DNA from: Thalassospira sp. HJ
GTDB lineage: Bacteria > Pseudomonadota > Alphaproteobacteria > Rhodospirillales > Thalassospiraceae
Reading direction: 5' to 3'
Length of the DNA stretch: 64,000 nucleotides
Assembly (NCBI RefSeq): GCF_000948415.1
Contig: NZ_JYII01000012.1
Span: 1 to 64,000 of the forward strand
Part shown: positions 27,798 to 36,742 of the stretch, piece by piece
Layout of the letters: the number at the start of each line of letters is the position of its first letter
Numbering within the stretch: position 1 is the stretch's first letter
Program-made: the position numbers and the translations under genes
Notes under the pieces: model-generated
What the model was told of the DNA's origin: nothing
Seen by the model: only the letters and a program-made list of their open reading frames with translations
Database searches by the model: none

Positions 27798-29048
27798 ATG
27801 CGTTATTCAGCCCTGTCATTGCTTGGCAATGCGTTTTCCAAGAACAAGAACTGGAAGCCGGCATGGCGCAATCCGGACCCGAAACCCCATTATGATGTGA
27901 TCATCATCGGTGGCGGCGGGCATGGATTGGCAACCGCCTATTACCTGTCAAAAGTGTATGGCGTGCGCAATGTCGCCGTGCTTGAAAAGGGTTATCTCGG
28001 GTCAGGCAATATCGGGCGCAACACCACGATCATTCGATCCAACTACCTGCTGGAAGGCAACAACCCGTTCTACGAATTTTCGATGAAGCTGTGGGAAGGC
28101 CTTGAGCAGGATTTCAATTTCAATGCCATGGTCTCCCAGCGCGGCGTGATCAATCTGTTCCATTCCGATGCCCAGCGCGATGCCTATACAAGGCGCGGCA
28201 ATGCCATGCGTCTGCATGGCGTCGATGCGGAACTTCTTAATCGCGATCAGCTGCGTGAAAAGCTGCCGTTTCTGGACTATGAAAATGCCCGCTTCCCGAT
28301 CATGGGCGGCCTAATGCAGGCCCGCGGCGGTACGGTACGCCATGACGCCGTCGCCTGGGGCTTTGCCCGCGGGGCCGATCAGAACGGCGTTGATATCATC
28401 CAGAATTGCGAAGTCACTGGCATTGATCGCGATGGTGATCAGATCACCGGGGTTCAAACCACGCGCGGTGCGATCAAATGCAACAAGCTCGCCATGGCGG
28501 TGGCTGGCAGTTCAAGCCATGTCGCGAAAATGGTCGATATGCGCCTGCCGATTGAAAGCCATGCTTTGCAGGCTTTTGTCTCCGAGGGTTTGAAACCGTT
28601 TATCGATACAGTGGTGACCTTTGGCGCGGGGCATTTTTATGTGTCGCAGTCCGACAAGGGTGGCCTCGTGTTTGGCGGGGATATCGAAGGCTATAACTCC
28701 TACGCCCAGCGCGGCAACCTCGCCAATGTCGAACATGTGGCCGAGGCCGGCATGGCAATGATCCCGGCATTGTCGCGGGTGCGCATCCTGCGCAGCTGGG
28801 GCGGGATCATGGATATGAGCATGGATGGATCGCCGATCATGGATCGCACCCATCTCTCAAACCTCTATTTCAATGGCGGCTGGTGCTATGGCGGGTTCAA
28901 GGCAACCCCGGCATCGGGTTACTGCTTTGCGCATTTGCTTGCAACCGATACGCCGCATGAAACCGCAACTGCGTTTCGCATGGACCGCTTTGCGCGCGGT
29001 TATCTTCTGGATGAAAAGGGCGTTGGCGCCCAGGCCAACCTGCATTGA
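27798..29048 (+). CDS. mgdA: Sarcosine-oxidase-like beta subunit, probable N-methylglutamate dehydrogenase subunit A
   Basis: Protein of 416 aa; two adjacent ATGs (27795, 27798) are possible starts. The FAD motif GGGGHGLATAYYL is near 38-50. His182 in RGGTVRHDAVAWG matches the histidine that covalently holds FMN in heterotetrameric sarcosine oxidase. The C-terminal RSWGGIMDMSMDGSPIMD is the DAO-family end. The subunit carries the amine-oxidising site. Neighbouring gmaS-mgsABC favours N-methylglutamate over sarcosine as substrate. It is first of four overlapping or closely spaced genes. Confidence 0.8.
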   Translation: MRYSALSLLGNAFSKNKNWKPAWRNPDPKPHYDVIIIGGGGHGLATAYYLSKVYGVRNVAVLEKGYLGSGNIGRNTTIIRSNYLLEGNNPFYEFSMKLWEGLEQDFNFNAMVSQRGVINLFHSDAQRDAYTRRGNAMRLHGVDAELLNRDQLREKLPFLDYENARFPIMGGLMQARGGTVRHDAVAWGFARGADQNGVDIIQNCEVTGIDRDGDQITGVQTTRGAIKCNKLAMAVAGSSSHVAKMVDMRLPIESHALQAFVSEGLKPFIDTVVTFGAGHFYVSQSDKGGLVFGGDIEGYNSYAQRGNLANVEHVAEAGMAMIPALSRVRILRSWGGIMDMSMDGSPIMDRTHLSNLYFNGGWCYGGFKATPASGYCFAHLLATDTPHETATAFRMDRFARGYLLDEKGVGAQANLH

Positions 29049-29060
29049 GGAAATTTGGAA

Positions 29061-29339
29061 ATGAGTAGTCTTGTCAAATGTCCTCATTGCGGTCTGCGCC
29101 CGAAAGAGGAATTCACGGTTCGCGGCGAAGTCGCAACCCCGCGCCCAGACGCCGGTGCAGAGGAAGCCGTATGGTTCGATCATGTTTATCTGCGCGACAA
29201 CCCGCGCGGGGAGCATCGCGAATATTGGCATCATTCCGGCGGCTGTCGTCGCTGGCTGGTACTCAGCCGCAATACCCTGACCCATGAAACGTCCGAGGTG
29301 GTTGACGCTAGCACGCTCAAAACAGGGGGCGCAGCATGA
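29061..29339 (+). CDS. mgdB: Sarcosine-oxidase-like delta subunit, probable N-methylglutamate dehydrogenase subunit B
   Basis: Protein of 92 aa from the ATG with GAGG 10 bases upstream. Cys7, Cys10, His58 and Cys62 (KCPHCGLRP and YWHHSGGCRRW) match the zinc ligands of the SoxD subunit. It lies 12 bases after mgdA and overlaps mgdC by 4 bases. Its role is structural in the four-subunit enzyme. Confidence 0.82.
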   Translation: MSSLVKCPHCGLRPKEEFTVRGEVATPRPDAGAEEAVWFDHVYLRDNPRGEHREYWHHSGGCRRWLVLSRNTLTHETSEVVDASTLKTGGAA

Positions 29340-32311
29340 CCGGTTTCCGGATTGATGGCGGTACGCTGATTGACCGCAATGATGTGCGCCGCTTCAGCTT
29401 TAATGGCGAAGCGCTTAGTGGCTTTGGCGGGGATACGGTGGCATCCGCCCTTCTGGCCAATGGCCGGCAACTGGTTGGGCGCAGTTTCAAATATCACCGT
29501 CCGCGCGGCATCCTGACGGCTGGTGCAGCTGAACCCAATGCCCTTCTGACCATCGGGCGGGACGGGCGGCGTGATCCCAATACCCGTGCGACCATGGCGG
29601 AGCTGTTTGACGGGCTTGAAGCCAGGTCACAGAACTGCTGGCCGAATGTCAATTTTGATATTGGCGCGGCCAATGGATTGCTGGGGCCGCTTCTGGGTGC
29701 CGGGTTCTATTACAAGACATTCATGTGGCCGGCAGCCTTTTGGGAAAAGGTCTATGAACCGCTGATCCGCAAGGCGGCGGGGCTGGGCCGGGCAAGCTAT
29801 GATCCCGATCCCGGCTATTACGAAAAATGCTGGGCGCATTGTGATCTTCTGGTGATCGGGGCAGGGGCGGCTGGTTTGGCGGCAGCCTTAACCGCCGGGC
29901 GGGCCGGGGCACGCGTGATCATTGCCGATGAAGGCGCGCAACTGGGCGGCGGCTTGCTTGCCGAGGGAAGCCCGATTGGCGGCAAACCGGCCGATGCGGT
30001 GCTTGCTGATATTGTCGGCGAATTGCATGCGCTGCCCAACGTCGAGATCAAGAAACGCACCACTGTTTTCGCCGCCTATGATGATCAGGTGTTTGCCGCG
30101 GTCGAGCGGGTGCAAAAGCATCTGCCGGAAGGCGCGATCAATCCGCACCTTGCGATGGAACGCTTGTGGCGCATTGTCGCGCGCCAGGTGGTTTTAGCGA
30201 CCGGCGCAGAAGAACGTCCGATTGTCTTTGGCGGCAATGATCGCCCGGGTGTGATGATGGCAGGTGCCATGCGGACCTACCTTAATGCTTATGGCGTGGC
30301 ACCGGGCAAACGTGTGGCTTTGTTTGCCAATAACAATCAGGCCTATCAGACGGCGATGGATCTTGAGGCGCGCGGGGTCGAGGTCGCCGCGATTATCGAC
30401 CCGCGTACCTGCCCGAACATTCGTTATGACGGCAAGGCGCGCATGATCGCCGGGGCGATGGTGCGTGATACCGCGGGGCGCAAGGCAATCAAATCGATCA
30501 CGGTGCGCCATGATGATGGCCGAGATGAAGTCATTGCGGTTGATGCGCTTGCCGTATCAGGCGGCTATAGCCCGATTGTCCATCTCGCCTGCCATCGCGG
30601 TGGCAAGCCTGCCTGGTCGGATGAACATGTTGGTTTCATGCCACCGGAAAATACCGATGGCATGACGCCTTGCGGGGCGGTGGCCGGGAAGATCGGTATT
30701 GTCGATTGCTTTGCCGCCGGTGGTGCGGCGGCCGTCAAGGCCTTGGCCGAGCTTGGCGTGATGGGCGACGCGGCAACACTTCCGGGTGTGGCGCAAGGTG
30801 ACGCAACAGTCGACCATGTCCAGCCGGTCTGGTCGGTTTCCTCGACCAAGGGCAAGGCGTTTGTTGATTTCCAGAACGACGTCGCAGCATCTGACATAAC
30901 GCTCGCCATGCGCGAAGGGTATGATCATGTCGAGCTTGCGAAACGCTATACCACCAACGGTATGGCAACCGATCAGGGCAAGACATCGAACGTAAACGCC
31001 ATTGGTATTCTCGCCGAAAACAAGGGTGTCTCGCCGGGCGAAATCGGCACCACGACCTTCCGCCCGTTCTATACGCCGGTGTCATTTGGCGCGCTTGTCG
31101 GTGCGTCCAAGGGTATGGAATTCCAGCCCATCCGCAAATCACCGCTGCATGGCTGGGCAGAGCGCCATGGTGCGAGGTTCGTTGAAACCGGGCTTTGGTA
31201 TCGCTCCAGCTGGTTCCCGAAGGACGGCGAAACCTTCTGGCGCGACAGCGTTGATCGCGAAGTCAACACGGTCAGAACCAAGGTCGGCATCTGTGATGTT
31301 TCCACCCTTGGCAAGATCGAGATTTTCGGCGCCGATGCGGCAGAGTTCCTGAACCGTGTTTATTGCAATGCCTTCCTCAAACTGCCAATCGGCAAGGCGC
31401 GCTATGGCATCATGCTGCGCGAGGATGGCTTTGTGTATGATGACGGCACGACAAGCTGTCTTGGCGAAAACCACTATTTCATGACGACGACGACGGCTCT
31501 TGCGGCTGGCGTTCTGACCCATCTTGAATTCTGCGCGCAAGTGTTGTGGCCGGAGCTTGATGTTCGTCTGGCATCAGCAACCGATCAGTGGGCGCAAATG
31601 GCGATTGCCGGGCCGAAGTCGCGTGATGTGCTCGCCAAGATCATAGATGAGGACCTCTCGAACGAGGCATTCCCGTTCCTTGCCGCACGCGAAGTCTCGA
31701 TGTTTGGTGGACGGCTTAAGGGGCGGTTGTTCCGAATCTCGTTCTCTGGCGAGTTGGCCTATGAAATCGCAGTGCCCGCAGGATATGGCGACAGCGTTGC
31801 CGATGCGATCATGACGGCTGGCGAAGAATTCGGCATTGTTCCCTATGGCACCGAGGCACTTGGCGTCATGCGGATTGAAAAGGGCCATGTCACCCACGCC
31901 GAAATCAACGGCACCGTCACGCCAGCCGACCTCGGCATGGGCAAGATGGTCTCAGCCAAGAAGGATGATTTCATCGGACGGGTCATGAACCTGCGCGAAG
32001 GGCTAGTCGATCCAAACCGCCCGACGCTGGTCGGCATCAAGCCGAAATCAGCGTCTGACAAGTTCGCCACCGGATCACATATATTGAAGCCCGGTGATCC
32101 CGTCAGCCTTGCCAATGATCAGGGCTATGTCACGTCGATGTGTCATTCGCCGACATTGGGTCATGCGATTGGTTTGGCGCTGGTGAAAAATGGCCCCAGC
32201 CGCCATGGCGAAGAGGTTGTTATCTGGAATGGCCTGGCCGGAACGACTGTCACCGGCATTCTGTGCGATCCTGCCTTTGTTGATCCGGAAAATGAGAAGC
32301 TCCATGCGTGA
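29336..32311 (+). CDS. mgdC: Sarcosine-oxidase-like alpha subunit, probable N-methylglutamate dehydrogenase subunit C
   Basis: Protein of 991 aa, the normal length. Residues 1-100 form a 2Fe-2S-ferredoxin-like fold without the iron cysteines (FNGEALSGFGGDTVASALLANG). Residues ~165-480 form a dinucleotide-binding region (VIGAGAAGLAAALTAGRAG). Residues ~590-985 form a GcvT-like THF-binding domain (YGTEALGVMRIEKGH). The GcvT part would convert the formaldehyde from the N-methyl group to methylene-THF, which then feeds PurU via formyl-THF. The protein cannot by itself distinguish sarcosine oxidase from N-methylglutamate dehydrogenase. Confidence 0.82.
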   Translation: MTGFRIDGGTLIDRNDVRRFSFNGEALSGFGGDTVASALLANGRQLVGRSFKYHRPRGILTAGAAEPNALLTIGRDGRRDPNTRATMAELFDGLEARSQNCWPNVNFDIGAANGLLGPLLGAGFYYKTFMWPAAFWEKVYEPLIRKAAGLGRASYDPDPGYYEKCWAHCDLLVIGAGAAGLAAALTAGRAGARVIIADEGAQLGGGLLAEGSPIGGKPADAVLADIVGELHALPNVEIKKRTTVFAAYDDQVFAAVERVQKHLPEGAINPHLAMERLWRIVARQVVLATGAEERPIVFGGNDRPGVMMAGAMRTYLNAYGVAPGKRVALFANNNQAYQTAMDLEARGVEVAAIIDPRTCPNIRYDGKARMIAGAMVRDTAGRKAIKSITVRHDDGRDEVIAVDALAVSGGYSPIVHLACHRGGKPAWSDEHVGFMPPENTDGMTPCGAVAGKIGIVDCFAAGGAAAVKALAELGVMGDAATLPGVAQGDATVDHVQPVWSVSSTKGKAFVDFQNDVAASDITLAMREGYDHVELAKRYTTNGMATDQGKTSNVNAIGILAENKGVSPGEIGTTTFRPFYTPVSFGALVGASKGMEFQPIRKSPLHGWAERHGARFVETGLWYRSSWFPKDGETFWRDSVDREVNTVRTKVGICDVSTLGKIEIFGADAAEFLNRVYCNAFLKLPIGKARYGIMLREDGFVYDDGTTSCLGENHYFMTTTTALAAGVLTHLEFCAQVLWPELDVRLASATDQWAQMAIAGPKSRDVLAKIIDEDLSNEAFPFLAAREVSMFGGRLKGRLFRISFSGELAYEIAVPAGYGDSVADAIMTAGEEFGIVPYGTEALGVMRIEKGHVTHAEINGTVTPADLGMGKMVSAKKDDFIGRVMNLREGLVDPNRPTLVGIKPKSASDKFATGSHILKPGDPVSLANDQGYVTSMCHSPTLGHAIGLALVKNGPSRHGEEVVIWNGLAGTTVTGILCDPAFVDPENEKLHA

Positions 32312-32852
32312 TTATCCATTAAACAACCGTTGCGCATTCCCGCACCCTGATGCGTCGGGCGCGGGTGCCTCGATCAATCTTGCTCCGGTCAAGGACGGGT
32401 TTGTTTTTCATGTGCTGGGTGACGCCAAAAGCGATGAGGCGGCCCTGAGGCAGGCGCTTGCCAAGGTTGCCCCGGAGCTTGGCGACGATGTACGGAAATC
32501 GTCCCCCGGTCAGTGGTTCTGGGTTGGAAGCATTGCCGTTTCCGATGTCAGGCTGGCGGAGATTCAGGCAGCACTAACGGATACGTTCGCGCTGGTCGAT
32601 CAGACACACGGGCGGTTGCGCATGGTGTTGTCCGGGCCGTCATCGCGCACGGTTCTGGCCAAGGGTACCATGGTCGATCTTTCCACTGATCTGTTTGCTA
32701 TCGGTCAGTCGGCCATGTCGCAGATCGGGCATATTGGTGCAATGATCACCCGCGTCGAGGATGACAGTTTCGAGCTGATTGTTCTGCGCAGCTTTGCCGG
32801 CAGTCTCTGGGATGAGTTGCAGCACATGGCGGCCGAGTTCTTAACGGGTTAA
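32304..32852 (+). CDS. mgdD: Sarcosine-oxidase-like gamma subunit, probable N-methylglutamate dehydrogenase subunit D
   Basis: Protein of 182 aa from the ATG at 32304, which overlaps mgdC by 8 bases; longer open frames run inside mgdC and are not credible. SoxG-family features include LSGPSSRTVLAKGTMVDLSTD and the C-terminal LRSFAGSLWDELQHMAAEF. It is the smallest structural subunit and closes the operon. I see no clear terminator after it. Confidence 0.8.
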   Translation: MRDYPLNNRCAFPHPDASGAGASINLAPVKDGFVFHVLGDAKSDEAALRQALAKVAPELGDDVRKSSPGQWFWVGSIAVSDVRLAEIQAALTDTFALVDQTHGRLRMVLSGPSSRTVLAKGTMVDLSTDLFAIGQSAMSQIGHIGAMITRVEDDSFELIVLRSFAGSLWDELQHMAAEFLTG

Positions 32853-33052
32853 GGCAGTGCTTGTTCGATGCAACCTTATCCCGCGACAAGGTCGACATAT
32901 CCGATTAATGAAGACAAGCTGATATGTGATTTGAATTCGTTTAAGGTATGCAAGAAACGATACCGCGTTGATGCACTCGCGTGTTCTAAAGAACCCCTGT
33001 GAGAGCGACTAATATCGATATGTTGGAGAATGAGTGTCCGGAGCCTTTTATA

Positions 33053-33631
33053 ATGTCGTTCTCGCCTGATGACATCATTCCCAGCCGGATATACCTTGAT
33101 ACCGGAACTTTCCAAGCTATCGCTGACTGTGGCGGATATGTATTCGGCGAGGACTCGCTGCCGAAGCTTGAAGATTATAGCTCTAAATATGTACCTCAAG
33201 TCATTAAGCGCCCTGATGGCGAGGACATTCTTAGATGTCTGCGTGCTATATTTGCCTTCAACAATAGAGCACATTTCGATTGGATTGTGTCTCCGGCCTC
33301 ACTTGCTGAAATTGATGCGGCAGGGGTTTTTGAGCGAAGCCGCTATGCTCGAGATGTTTTCGCTCATACGAATGCGTGCCTACTAGACAGTCCGCCTTCT
33401 GCAACAGCAACTGCGATGGCTGAGCTTTTGGAGGGGCGTGCTTTGGGGAACATTAGTGAGAAGGACCGGAAGTTGCTTATCGAAGCAGCGGCAACTGATT
33501 GTGACGTCTTTCTAACTATCGAAAAGCGACTTCCTAAGCAGGCGGGTGTAATCCTGAAGCAGATCCCCTTGCTCGTCGCAACGCCAACGACACTATGGGC
33601 AAAACTAAGGCCGCACCTTCGTGGCTTATGA
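33053..33631 (+). CDS. PIN-like domain protein, stand-alone
   Basis: Protein of 192 aa if it starts at the ATG with GGAG 9 bases upstream; ATG 33020 and GTG 32999 are alternatives. RIYLDTGTFQAIAD near the start and DRKLLIEAAATDCDVFLTIEKRLPKQ near 135-160 resemble the first acidic patch and the DAxHxATA...DVFLT segment of PIN ribonucleases. The base composition is visibly less GC-rich than its neighbours and it stands alone between two operons, which suggests recent acquisition. No antitoxin-like partner is visible. Function unproven. Confidence 0.6.
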   Translation: MSFSPDDIIPSRIYLDTGTFQAIADCGGYVFGEDSLPKLEDYSSKYVPQVIKRPDGEDILRCLRAIFAFNNRAHFDWIVSPASLAEIDAAGVFERSRYARDVFAHTNACLLDSPPSATATAMAELLEGRALGNISEKDRKLLIEAAATDCDVFLTIEKRLPKQAGVILKQIPLLVATPTTLWAKLRPHLRGL

Positions 33632-33698
33632 TCTAGACCTGGTAGAAGAATTGGTCACGGTTTTAGACGCCGCTGTTATGTGGATTGATAAGTGTTAG

Positions 33699-34877
33699 TT
33701 ACTTGACCAGCACAGCCAGTAGCTTGTCGAGGAACACTTCACAGCGCTCCAACTGATCAAGCTCGATGAATTCGTCGGGTTTGTGGGCCTGTTCGATATT
33801 GCCCGGGCCGCAGACCACCGTCGGAATATCGCCAAGGGCCGAGAACGCACCGGCTTCTGTCCCGAAGCTGACCTTGCCGGTGGTGTTGGCACCCGTGAGC
33901 GCCATGACGAGTTTGGTGACTTCCTCGTCATCGCCGGTGGCAAGGCCCGGCATATCGGAAATGACTTCAACCTCGATGCCGACATCGTCATAGATCTCGC
34001 GCATTTCGGGCTGCAGGGTGTTTTCGATGTAATCGTAAATCTGCGCCTTCAATGCCTCGCGGTCATCATTGGGCAGATTGCGGAATTCGAAATCGACAAA
34101 GCAGTTCTGCGGAATGATGTTGAGCTGCGTACCGCCCTTGATCACACCGGTATGGAAGGTGGTGTGGTTTGGCACGAACTCGTCATCATGCGGACCTTCT
34201 TCGCGGCATTTGCGGCCAAGCTTGCGCAAATAGACAACGAATTCGGATGCAAATTCGACGGCATTGACACCTTCGGCGGGAAGGGATGAATGGCCCGAAC
34301 GGCCTGTGAAATGTGCACGGGCGGAAAACTTGCCCTTGTGCTGGGTAATCACCTTCATCTCGGTCGGTTCACCAACAATGCACATGGCCGGTTTGTGCGG
34401 CAGGTTATTGATCGCCTCAACCAGGCTTGGCACACCAAGACACCCGACTTCCTCGTCATAGGTAAAGGCGAGATGGATCGGGACGCGCAGATTGGCGTTC
34501 TTGAAGGTTTCCGCCTTGGCCAGCAGGCAGGCCAGAAAGCCCTTCATGTCACACGCACCACGACCAAACATCTTGTCGTCGCGAATATCGATTTCGTACG
34601 GGTCGGATGCCCAGTTCTGGCCTTCGGTCGGGACCACATCGCTATGACCTGACAGGATTACACCGCCATCAACCTTCGGGCCGATGGTGGCATAAAGGTT
34701 GGCCTTGGTATCTGTCGGATCGCGGACCACCAGCGTGTCATAACCGAGCCCGTCAAGAAATGCCTTCACCTCGTCAATCAACGCCAGATTTGGCGTCATG
34801 CTGACGGACTGGTGACGGATCAGTTTGCGGCACCATTCAATGGTATCTTTGGACGGGGCAAGAGCGGTGGTGGTCAT
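33699..34877 (-). CDS. argE: Acetylornithine deacetylase (M20 peptidase family)
   Basis: Protein of 392 aa. M20 metal and catalytic motifs are in order: [21 protein letters not shown] and [10 protein letters not shown], with a dimerisation domain inserted around 180-300. ArgE removes acetate from N-acetylornithine in arginine synthesis. Close relatives act on other acyl-amino acids, so the substrate is probable rather than certain. Its start overlaps the end of the NAD kinase gene by 4 bases. Confidence 0.82.
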   Translation of the reverse strand: MTTTALAPSKDTIEWCRKLIRHQSVSMTPNLALIDEVKAFLDGLGYDTLVVRDPTDTKANLYATIGPKVDGGVILSGHSDVVPTEGQNWASDPYEIDIRDDKMFGRGACDMKGFLACLLAKAETFKNANLRVPIHLAFTYDEEVGCLGVPSLVEAINNLPHKPAMCIVGEPTEMKVITQHKGKFSARAHFTGRSGHSSLPAEGVNAVEFASEFVVYLRKLGRKCREEGPHDDEFVPNHTTFHTGVIKGGTQLNIIPQNCFVDFEFRNLPNDDREALKAQIYDYIENTLQPEMREIYDDVGIEVEVISDMPGLATGDDEEVTKLVMALTGANTTGKVSFGTEAGAFSALGDIPTVVCGPGNIEQAHKPDEFIELDQLERCEVFLDKLLAVLVK

Positions 34878-35641
34878 TCGACGAATTGTTCCTTGAGGAT
34901 ACGTTCTTCAAGATTGTGTTCCGGATCGAACAGCAGCTTGATTTTCATGCTGCGATCTTCGCGGATTTTCACGCTGGAGACATCGCGAACCTCGGTATAG
35001 TCGGCCACGGCAGAAACCGGACGTTTTTCGGGGTTCTCGATCTGGAACACGACTTCTGCGCCATGGGGCAAAAGTGCGCCGCGCCAGCGGCGCGGACGAA
35101 ACGGGCTGATCGGTGTTAGCGCTAACAACCCGCTTCCCATCGGCAGGATCGGACCATGTGCCGACAGGTTATAGGCCGTGCTGCCCGCAGGCGTACAAAC
35201 AAGCGCACCATCACAAACAAGTTCGGCCAGGCGTTCAACGCCATCGACCTTGATGCGAAGCTTTGCCGCCTGACGGGTTTCACGCAGAAGCGAGACTTCG
35301 TTGATGGCAAGCGCACACAGGCTTTCGCCCGAAACGGTGTGGGCTTCCATCTGAAGCGGATGAAGTTCGACGGTTTGCGCTTCGGCAATGCGGTCAGTCA
35401 GGTTCATTTCCCGGAATTCATTCATCAGGAAGCCAACCGTGCCCCGGTTCATGCCATAGATCGGCACCTTGCGGCCCATATAGCGGTGCAGGGTTTCAAG
35501 CATGAACCCGTCGCCGCCAAGGGCCACAATCACATCGGCCTTGTCTGGCGCGATATGGCCGTATCTGTGTTTTAGCCGGTACATCGCATCCTGTGCGATC
35601 TTGGTTTCGGCTGCAACGAAGGCGATGGAATCAAGCTGCAT
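34874..35641 (-). CDS. nadK: NAD kinase
   Basis: Protein of 255 aa. The NAD kinase signature [11 protein letters not shown] near 42-52, the [12 protein letters not shown] segment near 65-76 and [16 protein letters not shown] near 150 are all present. It phosphorylates NAD to NADP in the cytoplasm. It is upstream of, and translationally coupled to, argE. Confidence 0.88.
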   Translation of the reverse strand: MQLDSIAFVAAETKIAQDAMYRLKHRYGHIAPDKADVIVALGGDGFMLETLHRYMGRKVPIYGMNRGTVGFLMNEFREMNLTDRIAEAQTVELHPLQMEAHTVSGESLCALAINEVSLLRETRQAAKLRIKVDGVERLAELVCDGALVCTPAGSTAYNLSAHGPILPMGSGLLALTPISPFRPRRWRGALLPHGAEVVFQIENPEKRPVSAVADYTEVRDVSSVKIREDRSMKIKLLFDPEHNLEERILKEQFVE

Positions 35642-35841
35642 CTACGATCCAACAGATATTTGAGGCGCGCCCAAAAGGGCATGGGCGAACAATAGAGTAC
35701 GCTTTGATCTGAATTGCAAGGGCTGCATGATCAAGCCCCCTATACAGAGGTTTCGATTGAACTGCAGTATTATTGACGTCACGAAAAAAACAGTGGAACC
35801 TGATATTTACGTCCGGTTCAAATCAAAAACAGAACGGCTCA

Positions 35842-36588
35842 ATGTCAAAAGAACCTTTCAGCTTCTCTGCCGCCCTTGCGCGTATTTCACGTCCTGATGA
35901 AAATCATGACGATGACGTTTTGGAAGTCGGCGAAAGCATGGAGTTTGATGGTTCGCTTGAAGCCGCGTCGGAAACCGCACTGGTCCCCAAACGGGTCCGT
36001 AATCCGGACGCTACCCGCCAGAAACTTCTGGATGCCGCCTTTAGTGAAATCAGGCGTGCCGGTTTTGGCGGAGCTTCGATCAGTAATATTCTTGAGCAAA
36101 GCGGCTGTACGAAGGGCGCGCTTTATCATCACTTTTCGGGCAAGGTCAAGCTGGTCAATGCCGTGATCGAGGAATGCCTGCCGGGCTATGTTGATGAAGT
36201 CTGGCTCGATGGTCTTGAAGGGGCGGATGATATCCTGCCGGTCTTGATGGGGCAGGTCGATCGACTGGGCGGAGAAAATGCCCCGGACCTGTTGGCTGGC
36301 GGATGCCCGCTTGCGCGTTTGGCATCGGGGGCGGGTGAGCTTGATGAAAACCTGCGCAAGCGTATTGATGGTGTTTATCGCTATTGGCGGCGCGGGTTGG
36401 CTTCGCATATCGGCAAGGCGCAATTTAATAAAACCGTGCGCACCGATATCGAACCATCGGCCGTCGCCGAATTCGTCATTGCCACCTTGCACGGGTTCCT
36501 TACACGCCCGCCGGCCTTGCGCAATCAGGAAACCCAGGATTCATTTGCGCGTGAATTTGCCCGCTATTTGAATAATCTCCGTCCCTGA
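35842..36588 (+). CDS. TetR/AcrR-family transcriptional regulator
   Basis: Protein of 248 aa from ATG 35842. A 55-residue acidic N-terminal tail precedes the TetR DNA-binding domain at about 58-105 (RQKLLDAAFSEIRRAGFGGASI, GCTKGALYHHFSGKVKLV). The C-terminal part, with ALYHHFSGK and LLAGGCPLARLASG, resembles TetR_C acyl/redox sensors. It precedes the sulfur genes in the same orientation and may regulate them. The ligand is unknown. Confidence 0.82.
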   Translation: MSKEPFSFSAALARISRPDENHDDDVLEVGESMEFDGSLEAASETALVPKRVRNPDATRQKLLDAAFSEIRRAGFGGASISNILEQSGCTKGALYHHFSGKVKLVNAVIEECLPGYVDEVWLDGLEGADDILPVLMGQVDRLGGENAPDLLAGGCPLARLASGAGELDENLRKRIDGVYRYWRRGLASHIGKAQFNKTVRTDIEPSAVAEFVIATLHGFLTRPPALRNQETQDSFAREFARYLNNLRP

Positions 36589-36671
36589 AAATCATTTTTT
36601 CGAGATGCATAGCCCGAAATCAGCTGTTCCATAATCAAATAAAACATAAAAATAGTGTATTAATGAATCTA

Positions 36672-36703
36672 TTGACATTTATTTCTGTTCAATTAGGTAT
36701 AAT
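36672..36703 (+). promoter_or_regulatory. Promoter upstream of the rhodanese gene
   Basis: Perfect sigma-70 hexamers TTGACA (36672-36677) and TATAAT (36698-36703), but the spacer is 20 bases rather than 17. This spacing resembles activator-twisted promoters, so a DNA-distorting regulator may be needed. Confidence 0.5.
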
Positions 36704-36742
36704 GCACAAAATCATGATGAATTGATCATTGGAGACAGTCCC

